The translations under genes were made by a program, and so were the position numbers. From Candidatus Kuenenbacteria bacterium CG_4_8_14_3_um_filter_39_15 (lineage in GTDB: Bacteria; Patescibacteriota; Patescibacteriia; UBA2196; GWA2-42-15), in NCBI GenBank assembly GCA_002782365.1, contig PFHP01000038.1, positions 1 to 13,942 of the forward strand: a stretch of 13,942 bases of DNA. The letters are read 5' to 3'. Of the stretch, positions 5,896-11,337 are shown in pieces. A model generated the notes under the pieces. It saw only the letters and a list, made by a program, of their open reading frames with translations. It was not told where the DNA came from and did not search any database. Each line of letters opens with the position of its first letter. Position 1 is the first letter of the stretch.

Positions 5896-6942
5896 CTAAT
5901 CATTTTCTTCCTGCTTCACCTTCTCCCAAATCCTCTTGCCAATCTCCTTTAACAATTTGCTATTCTGACGCAAAAACATTTTAGCATTTTCGCGTCCTAC
6001 GCCTAATTTCTCGCCACTATCTGCTGTGCCAGCAGGCGAGTATGAATAAGAATTGCCAAGCTTATTAATTATCCCCTCGGCGACTCCCCGATCAAGTATG
6101 TCGCCGGCGATAGAAATCCCCTCATTATACATAATGTCAAATTCCGCAGACTTAAACGGCGGCGCCACTTTGTTTTTCACTACTTTCATTTTGACCCGAT
6201 TGCCGATAATTTTCTCGCCCATTTTAATCTGCGCCGCGCGCTTGAGTTCAATGCGCACTGACGCATAAAATTTTAAAGCCATACCGCCAGTGGTTGTTTC
6301 TGGATTGCCAAAAACAATACCGATTTTTTGGCGTGTTTGATTTAAAAATATTACAGTAGTCTCCGTCTTTGATATAATGGCTGTCAATTTTCTAAGCGCC
6401 TGGCTCATCAGTCTTGCCTGAAGTCCCATATGAGATTGGCCCATCTCTCCTTCAATTTCCGCTTTGGGCGTTAATGCCGCCACTGAATCAATCACAACCA
6501 AATTCACCCCGCCAGACCTGACTAGAGTCTCCACAATCTCTAATGCTTGCTCGCCATTATCTGGCTGCGAAATTAAAAGCTCATCCACCTTAACGCCAGT
6601 CCTTTTAGCGTAATCGGGATCCAAAGCATGCTCGGCGTCAACAAATGCCGCCACTCCGCCGGTGCGCTGTACTGTGGCAATGACATGCTGTGACAATGTT
6701 GTCTTGCCTGATGCCTCCGCCCCATAAATTTCAATCACTCTCCCTTTGGGCAAGCCTCCGACACCCAGCGCCAAATCAATTGACAAACAACCAGTGGAAA
6801 TCGCCGGTACTTTTAATTTTTTAATCTCGCCAAATCTCATAATTGCCCCTTCGCCAAACCTCTGTTTTATCTCCTCCATAGCTATTTCCGCCGCTTTTAA
6901 TCTTTTCTGCCCCTCCTCCTGATTTTCCTCATTTTTAACCAT
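5896..6942 (-). CDS. recA: Recombinase RecA
   Basis: ATP-dependent strand-exchange protein that forms filaments on single-stranded DNA for homologous recombination and repair, and in SOS-bearing bacteria also drives LexA cleavage (no LexA-type site is apparent here). 348 residues, normal length, no intein. Walker A is GAEASGKT (74-81; GPESSGKT is commoner) and Walker B is LVVIDSVAAL (about 148-157). DNA-binding loop L1 contains GEMGQSHMGLQAR and L2 contains FGNPETTTGG. It has a charged N-terminal extension and a Lys/Glu-rich C-terminus. ATG at 6942 lies 26 nt downstream of the rodZ-like stop, suggesting co-transcription with the genes upstream. No Shine-Dalgarno sequence. Confidence 0.98.
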   Translation of the reverse strand: MVKNEENQEEGQKRLKAAEIAMEEIKQRFGEGAIMRFGEIKKLKVPAISTGCLSIDLALGVGGLPKGRVIEIYGAEASGKTTLSQHVIATVQRTGGVAAFVDAEHALDPDYAKRTGVKVDELLISQPDNGEQALEIVETLVRSGGVNLVVIDSVAALTPKAEIEGEMGQSHMGLQARLMSQALRKLTAIISKTETTVIFLNQTRQKIGIVFGNPETTTGGMALKFYASVRIELKRAAQIKMGEKIIGNRVKMKVVKNKVAPPFKSAEFDIMYNEGISIAGDILDRGVAEGIINKLGNSYSYSPAGTADSGEKLGVGRENAKMFLRQNSKLLKEIGKRIWEKVKQEEND

Positions 6943-6968
6943 AGAAACTAAATTAATTGCTAATTATT

Positions 6969-7637
6969 TTATTCCTCTATTATTATTCTTCGGTAGACCG
7001 TCCTTGTCCTGCCATATGATTTTTTTGCCTCAATCTTAATTATATTTAACCCCTTATTCAAATCCATGTCAACCTCAAACCAACCAGCGCTATCCGCTGT
7101 AATTTCTTTATCATTCAACCCCAGCCACGCCCCGCTTTCAACTTTACCCATTACTTTAATATAACTGTTTAATGAGACAAAATTATCACTGGGATAAAAC
7201 ACACTTAGCTCGGGCGGTCTTAAAAGTGACCACACCTGAAACCCTAAATAAATAATGATCACTGCCACCGCTAAACCCAAAAAGAAATTACGAATTATTT
7301 TGGGCAAAATAATCAACCTTTTCTTTGACACCCCAAAACGATTTACCTGTCCTGTAGACCAAATTTTCTGCCTTTTTATTTCCTCATAGAATTTTTTCTC
7401 CGTCTCCTGCCAATCTAACCCTAAAAAACTGGCATATTTTTTTAGCCAGTTTTTAGCATAAACTTCTCCGGGAATAATTTCATAGTCATTGCTTTCCAGC
7501 GCCTCCAAATAATGTTTGGCTACTCCAATCCTTTTCTCTACTGCCAAAATACTCAAATTTATTCTTTTTCTAGCCAGCTCCAAATCTTCTCCTAAAGATT
7601 TTACCGTAATAATATTTTTCTGTTTAAAACGAATCAT
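6969..7637 (-). CDS. RodZ-like HTH and transmembrane protein
   Basis: 222 residues. An N-terminal helix-turn-helix domain of the RodZ type (about residues 12-85: LGEDLELARKRINLSI, then a segment with YLEALESNDYEIIPG and KNWLKKYASFLGLD) is followed by a basic stretch, one membrane helix (about 118-138) and an extracytoplasmic beta-rich domain (about 141-222; Ig-like/DUF4115-like by pattern). In studied bacteria RodZ links MreB filaments to the cell-wall elongation machinery. Whether MreB exists here cannot be seen. It sits 49 nt after ftsK and 26 nt before recA, all minus strand. The order HTH-TM-beta domain is clear; the specific RodZ function is inferred. Confidence 0.8.
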   Translation of the reverse strand: MIRFKQKNIITVKSLGEDLELARKRINLSILAVEKRIGVAKHYLEALESNDYEIIPGEVYAKNWLKKYASFLGLDWQETEKKFYEEIKRQKIWSTGQVNRFGVSKKRLIILPKIIRNFFLGLAVAVIIIYLGFQVWSLLRPPELSVFYPSDNFVSLNSYIKVMGKVESGAWLGLNDKEITADSAGWFEVDMDLNKGLNIIKIEAKKSYGRTRTVYRRIIIEE

Positions 7638-7686
7638 AAATAATAATTACCAGTTATGCTAATTATTTTTTCGCTCGGCCTAAAAA

Positions 7687-10032
7687 TTAAAATTTATACT
7701 TATCTCCCTCTTTAGATTCTTCTTCCTGCGCGTCATCATCTTCAACTGTCTCAATTTCTTCTTCCTCTTCTTCCTCCTTTCCTTCTTCCTCTTCCTCTTC
7801 CTCTTCTTCTTCTTCCTCTTCCTGAACAAAATCATCTGCTGCCTGTTGGTTATCTTCCGGCTCTGGCTCTAATATTTCATCAGCTTGTTCAATTAAACTC
7901 CTCTCTCCTTTCTTGACTAATACTTCTCTTGGTCTTGAACCATCTGCCTGGCCGATGACACCTGCTTCCTCAAGCAAATCCAAAATTCTGGCAGCTCTGG
8001 CATAACCGATTCTTAATCTCCGCTGTAAATATGAAGCGGATGCTTTGCCAGCTTCAACCACTAAATCTCTGGCTTCGCTTAAAAACTCATCGCCATTTTC
8101 ATCATAGGTATTCATTACTAGCCCGCCAAGACCTAGGGTCGGCGTCTTTTCTACCACGCTTTCCTCATAATTTGGTTCCCCTTTCTCCCGTAAATACTGA
8201 ACAACCCGCTCAATATCCTTATCGCTGCAAAAAGCGCCTTGGATTCTTCTAGGCTTGGAAACTTCAGCTGAAGTAAAAAGCATATCTCCCCTGCCCAATA
8301 ATTTTTCAGCTCCGGATACATCTAAAATCGTTCTTGAATCTGTCAGCGACGCCACCGCGAAAGCGATGCGGCCGGGAATATTGGCTTTAATCAAGCCGGT
8401 AATAATATCTACTGACGGCCGCTGGGTAGATAAAATCAAATGAATCCCAACAGCTCTGGACATCTGCGCCAGCCGAATAACTGCTGCCTCAACTTCAGCT
8501 CCAGCCACACTCATCAGATCCGCCAATTCATCAATGATAAAAACAAGATAAGGCAGTCTGTCTCTGGGATGAGCAAGATTATAGCTCTGGATATTTCTCT
8601 TGCCCGCATTAGATAAAACATGAAACCTTCTTTCCATTTCGCCAATCGTCCATTTGAGCGCATTAATAATCTTTTTGACATCAGTAACCACCGGCGTCAT
8701 CAAATGCGGAATACCGTTATAGCCAGGCATCTCTACCCGCTTGGGATCAACTAAAATAAATTTAAGTTCATCCGGCTGGTTTTGATAAAGGAGTGAAACA
8801 ATAATTGTATTTAAACAGACTGTTTTACCGGAATTTGTTGCTCCGGCGACTAAAAGGTGCGGCAAGTTTGCCAGATCGGCCAGCCAGGGCTTGCCAGTCA
8901 CATCCTGTCCCAGGGCAATCATTAAATTGGATTTCCTTTGTTTAAACTCTAGTGACTCTAAAATCAGTCTTAATGGGACAATGGCAATTTTTTTATTTGG
9001 CACCTCAACCCCCACCAATGACTTGCCAGGAATCGGTGCTTCAATTCTGATAGGATGTGCCGCCAAAGCCAAAGCCAGATTATTGCCCAAGCCGATAATC
9101 CGCGACAGCTTGACTCCTTCAGCCGGCCGAAAAGTATATTGTGTCACTGTCGGACCAATTGATATCTCACCCATCTCCACCTCAATGCCAAAATTAAACA
9201 ATGTTCTTTTAATTATCTCCTGATAAGATTTGGTGTCGCCGGCTGTTGGCTTGCCAGCTTTGTTGCTCATTAAACTTAAAGGAATATCAATTTTTGGATA
9301 TTTTTTTCGCGCTGGCTTCTTTGGCTCTTCTGTTCCGCCACTTTCATTTTCACCCTCTATGGCTCCGCCAGGAGCATCAGCGAGCTCTTTTTCCCCATCA
9401 TCAATCTCATGCTCTTCAAACTCAACTTCCTCTTCTTGTTCTTGGCCATTATCTTCCAGTTCTTCACCCTTTCTCAACCAAGAAAATATCCCCCTTGGCT
9501 TTTCTCTTAAGTTTCTTAAGGTGACTTTATCTAAAATGCTTTCCAATGACGCGTTAAACATTAAAATCAAACCAATCATAAAAATCGCCACTGTCACCGC
9601 CATCCCGGCCCAACGACCCATAATTTTGGCTAGCGGCCAAGCGATGCCAAACCCAATATACCCGCCGGCCACTCCTTTGGATAAAATCTCTTTAAAAGTG
9701 TCGGGATCTTGAGTCAAATGAAAAAAACCAGAGTAACCGATAATTAAAAGGAACACCCCCAGCCAATTCAAATTCTTAAATGAATATCTGGCCGGTCTGA
9801 TTGATAAATACCCGGCTAGGATGAGCACTACTGGAAATATCCAAAATCCCCAGCCAAAGACAAGTTTTAACACTTGATAAAAAAACCGGCCAAACCCGCC
9901 AGCCAAATCAAAAATAGATAACAAGCTAATAACTGCCACTAAAAAAATAAGCACAATTATAATGCCTCTTTTTGTATCTGACTCCATGTCTGGCATATCA
10001 GGCAAACTAAATCTAAGTTTTCTCCGAGCCAT
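7687..10032 (-). CDS. ftsK: DNA translocase FtsK/SpoIIIE
   Basis: Septum-anchored hexameric motor that pumps chromosomal DNA during division and activates dimer resolution. About 781 residues from ATG 10032. Four membrane helices (about 23-45, 55-77, 89-106, 141-160), a short acidic linker, then the motor. The alpha/beta domain (from about 270) leads to Walker A GATNSGKT (about 397-404) and Walker B LVFIIDELADL (about 497-506). The gamma winged-helix domain lies at about 650-707 (SYLQRRLRIGYARAARILDLLEEAGVIG). Unusually, an acidic tail follows gamma, with a run of 14 Glu (about 738-751), GK and 7 more Glu. A longer frame begins at ATG 10095, but a TATAAT box at 10057-10052 sits between the two starts, so 10032 is preferred. 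The first gene of ftsK-rodZ-like-recA. Confidence 0.96.
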   Translation of the reverse strand: MARRKLRFSLPDMPDMESDTKRGIIIVLIFLVAVISLLSIFDLAGGFGRFFYQVLKLVFGWGFWIFPVVLILAGYLSIRPARYSFKNLNWLGVFLLIIGYSGFFHLTQDPDTFKEILSKGVAGGYIGFGIAWPLAKIMGRWAGMAVTVAIFMIGLILMFNASLESILDKVTLRNLREKPRGIFSWLRKGEELEDNGQEQEEEVEFEEHEIDDGEKELADAPGGAIEGENESGGTEEPKKPARKKYPKIDIPLSLMSNKAGKPTAGDTKSYQEIIKRTLFNFGIEVEMGEISIGPTVTQYTFRPAEGVKLSRIIGLGNNLALALAAHPIRIEAPIPGKSLVGVEVPNKKIAIVPLRLILESLEFKQRKSNLMIALGQDVTGKPWLADLANLPHLLVAGATNSGKTVCLNTIIVSLLYQNQPDELKFILVDPKRVEMPGYNGIPHLMTPVVTDVKKIINALKWTIGEMERRFHVLSNAGKRNIQSYNLAHPRDRLPYLVFIIDELADLMSVAGAEVEAAVIRLAQMSRAVGIHLILSTQRPSVDIITGLIKANIPGRIAFAVASLTDSRTILDVSGAEKLLGRGDMLFTSAEVSKPRRIQGAFCSDKDIERVVQYLREKGEPNYEESVVEKTPTLGLGGLVMNTYDENGDEFLSEARDLVVEAGKASASYLQRRLRIGYARAARILDLLEEAGVIGQADGSRPREVLVKKGERSLIEQADEILEPEPEDNQQAADDFVQEEEEEEEEEEEEEGKEEEEEEEIETVEDDDAQEEESKEGDKYKF

Positions 10033-10051
10033 AAAGATCAATAATTTAGCT

Positions 10052-10057
10052 ATTATA
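10052..10057 (-). promoter_or_regulatory. -10 box of the ftsK promoter
   Basis: A perfect TATAAT on the minus strand would start transcription near 10045, about 13 nt before ATG 10032. No good -35 was found. If real, it excludes the longer ftsK start at 10095 and gives another short leader without a Shine-Dalgarno sequence. Confidence 0.4.
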
Positions 10058-10177
10058 TCCTTTATTTTAACACTTTTATATATTTTCCACAACAACTGGA
10101 TTAAGGCGTCATAAAAAAGCGTGGGGCATTGGTGGTTTGGTTTTATAAACCGAATATTGTTGCGTATTTCTAATAAA

Positions 10178-10193
10178 AAGCTATAATTAGCTT
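10178..10193 (+). promoter_or_regulatory. Operator-like palindrome over a TATAAT
   Basis: AAGCTA-TAAT-TAGCTT is a perfect 6-bp inverted repeat with a 4-nt centre. It covers TATAAT at 10182-10187. TTGTTG at 10157-10162 could be a -35, with a long 19-nt spacer. A repressor dimer could bind such a site; AT-rich chance occurrence is also possible. Confidence 0.3.
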
Positions 10194-10223
10194 AAAGATT
10201 AAATTCAAATTATTCACCTTGCC

Positions 10224-10361
10224 ATGTTGGCAAATGCTAATTTTAGGTGCGGTCATCCATGGACTTACTGCATGCGGTTGGTTTTTTATCCAGACCGCTG
10301 GCGTTATTGGTTTGATCTTTACTATGCCAGCTATCCCAACACGGTACGTCGGGCTTATTAA
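10224..10361 (+). CDS. Possible small basic aromatic-rich ORF (45 aa) or gene fragment
   Basis: ATG 10224 to TAA 10361 encodes 45 residues. The second half is Trp/Tyr/Arg-rich (for example PDRWRYWFDLYYASYPNTVR), an unusual composition for random AT-rich DNA. An overlapping frame starting with TTG at 10219 would instead give a 61-residue hydrophobic peptide. Neither matches a family I recognise, and there is no Shine-Dalgarno sequence (as elsewhere in the window). The palindromic TATAAT lies about 40 bp upstream. It could be a small protein, the end of a decayed gene, or noncoding. Confidence 0.22.
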   Translation: MLANANFRCGHPWTYCMRLVFYPDRWRYWFDLYYASYPNTVRRAY

Positions 10362-10389
10362 AAGCCAACGCGAAAATCCTATTAAACAT

Positions 10390-10417
10390 TTGACAAGTGT
10401 TTAGGAAATGGTATAAT
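10390..10417 (+). promoter_or_regulatory. Near-consensus sigma70-type promoter
   Basis: TTGACA (10390-10395), 16-nt spacer, TATAAT (10412-10417): both hexamers are perfect. Expected start is near 10424. It drives the 18-codon ORF at 10444 and probably the AlkD-like gene at 10590 through a leader of about 165 nt. It is the best promoter in the window. Confidence 0.75.
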
Positions 10418-10443
10418 TATTATACTAATTGTTAAACAACTTT

Positions 10444-10500
10444 ATGGAATTAAAAGAACTTAAAAACAAGAGCCAAAACTTACTGCTGTTGAATAAATGA
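10444..10500 (+). CDS. 18-codon ORF: leader peptide or rpmC (L29) remnant
   Basis: ATG 10444 to TGA 10500 encodes MELKELKNKSQNLLLLNK, 20 nt after the expected transcription start. Two readings are possible. First, a leader peptide: four successive Leu codons (TTA CTG CTG TTG) end just before the stop, and a hairpin follows at about 10504. Second, a decayed ribosomal protein L29: its N-terminus resembles the L29 pattern, and read-through past TGA continues TLRQERGK, also L29-like, before another stop. The sequence alone does not decide between them. Confidence 0.35.
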   Translation: MELKELKNKSQNLLLLNK

Positions 10501-10503
10501 ATT

Positions 10504-10526
10504 ACCCTGCGCCAAGAGCGCGGGAA
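10504..10526 (+). other. GC-rich hairpin in the leader of the AlkD-like gene
   Basis: CCCTGCGC / GCGCGGG pair with one bulged T around a CAAGA loop, just after the mini-ORF stop. It is followed by A-rich, not T-rich, sequence, so it is not an intrinsic terminator on this strand. It might affect mRNA stability or translation. Confidence 0.35.
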
Positions 10527-10589
10527 AAAGCAAGTTATATATTTCTAAGTAGGATGAATTTTTAACAGCTATATGATTCTACTGTTTTT

Positions 10590-11288
10590 ATGCTTAACCA
10601 GCTCAAATCCGATCTCCAGAAATTAACCAATCCCAAAAAAGCTGAAATTCTTCAGCGTTTTTTTAAAACTGGCCGAGGGGAATATGGGGAAGGTGATGTA
10701 TTCTTAGGCTTAACGTCGCGGCAAATTAAAGAGATAGCTAAAAAATATTATCAACAGATAAAATTACCGGGCATTCAGTCATTATTAAAGTCAAAAATTC
10801 ACGAGGAACGGCTGGCGGCTGTGCGCATTCTGGTGGCTCAATTTAATAAAAATGGCGATAAACAAAGAAAACAAATTTTTGATTTTTATTTAAAAAATAC
10901 AAAAAATATCAACAACTGGGATTTGGTAGATCTATCCGCCCCAAATATTGTGGGCAATTTTCTTTTGGATAAAAACAGAAAAATCTTATACCAGCTCGCC
11001 CGCTCAAAAAATCTCTGGGAAAAACGGATCGCGATCATTGCCACATACGAATTTATAAAAAATAATCAATATCAAGATACTCTAAGAATCTCTAAAATTC
11101 TATTAAAAGATAAGCATGATCTTATCCATAAAGCAGTTGGTTGGATGCTTAGAGAAATGGGTAAACGAAATCAAAAAGAATTAATTAAATTTTTAGATAA
11201 GTATCTCTTTCATCTGCCCCGGACTGCACTGCGCTATGCCATTGAAAAATTTCCGGAAAAAAAGAGAAAGTACTATTTAAATCAGTAA
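10590..11288 (+). CDS. AlkD-family DNA alkylation repair protein (HEAT-repeat glycosylase)
   Basis: 232 residues, all alpha-helical by pattern, matching the AlkD family that excises bulky or cationic alkylated bases (3-methyladenine, 7-methylguanine) without base flipping. The residues known to matter in Bacillus cereus AlkD (Trp109, Asp113, Arg148, Trp187) have counterparts here: Trp110 and Asp114 in NNWDLVD, Arg146 in LWEKR, and Trp185 in KAVGWMLREMGKR, with the same spacing. This suggests an active enzyme. ATG 10590 begins a normal-length protein; there is no Shine-Dalgarno sequence. It is transcribed alone from the promoter at 10390 and stops just before a strong bidirectional terminator. 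The symbol alkD is plausible, but orthology is not shown. Confidence 0.88.
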   Translation: MLNQLKSDLQKLTNPKKAEILQRFFKTGRGEYGEGDVFLGLTSRQIKEIAKKYYQQIKLPGIQSLLKSKIHEERLAAVRILVAQFNKNGDKQRKQIFDFYLKNTKNINNWDLVDLSAPNIVGNFLLDKNRKILYQLARSKNLWEKRIAIIATYEFIKNNQYQDTLRISKILLKDKHDLIHKAVGWMLREMGKRNQKELIKFLDKYLFHLPRTALRYAIEKFPEKKRKYYLNQ

Positions 11289-11290
11289 CC

Positions 11291-11327
11291 AAAAATTCTC
11301 CCCGACATAACGTCGGGGAGAATTTTT
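11291..11327. terminator. Strong bidirectional terminator between the AlkD-like gene and rpoC
   Basis: AAAAATTCTCCCCGAC (11291-11306) pairs perfectly over 16 bp with 11312-11327, around the 5-nt loop ATAAC. The A/T ends supply U-tracts in both directions. It starts 2 nt after the AlkD-like stop and ends 10 nt before the rpoC stop, serving both convergent genes. Confidence 0.93.
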
Positions 11328-11337
11328 AATTTACCAA

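Larger units (their letters stand above)
10033..10589. other. Gene-poor spacer between ftsK and the AlkD-like gene
   Basis: About 550 bp with no securely coding gene. It contains the ftsK -10 (minus), a 6-bp inverted repeat overlapping a TATAAT (10178-10193), a possible 45-codon ORF (10224-10361), a near-consensus promoter (10390-10417), an 18-codon ORF (10444-10500) and a hairpin (about 10504-10526). The part around 10220-10350 is richer in G+C than its flanks, which hints at former or small coding sequence. Confidence 0.6.

Noticed and set aside
7716..7823. CT/CTT-rich tract as a satellite repeat or regulatory element
   Set aside because: It lies in frame within ftsK and encodes Glu runs up to a normal stop, so it is described as a protein feature.
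8891..9712. Several plus-strand open frames opposite ftsK
   Set aside because: They mirror the conserved FtsK motor and acidic linker (Ser-rich readings of Glu codons) and have no family features.
10033..10095. Longer ftsK N-terminus starting at 10095
   Set aside because: A TATAAT box lies inside this extension, and the shorter MARRKLRF start is typical of FtsK; the longer start cannot be fully excluded.
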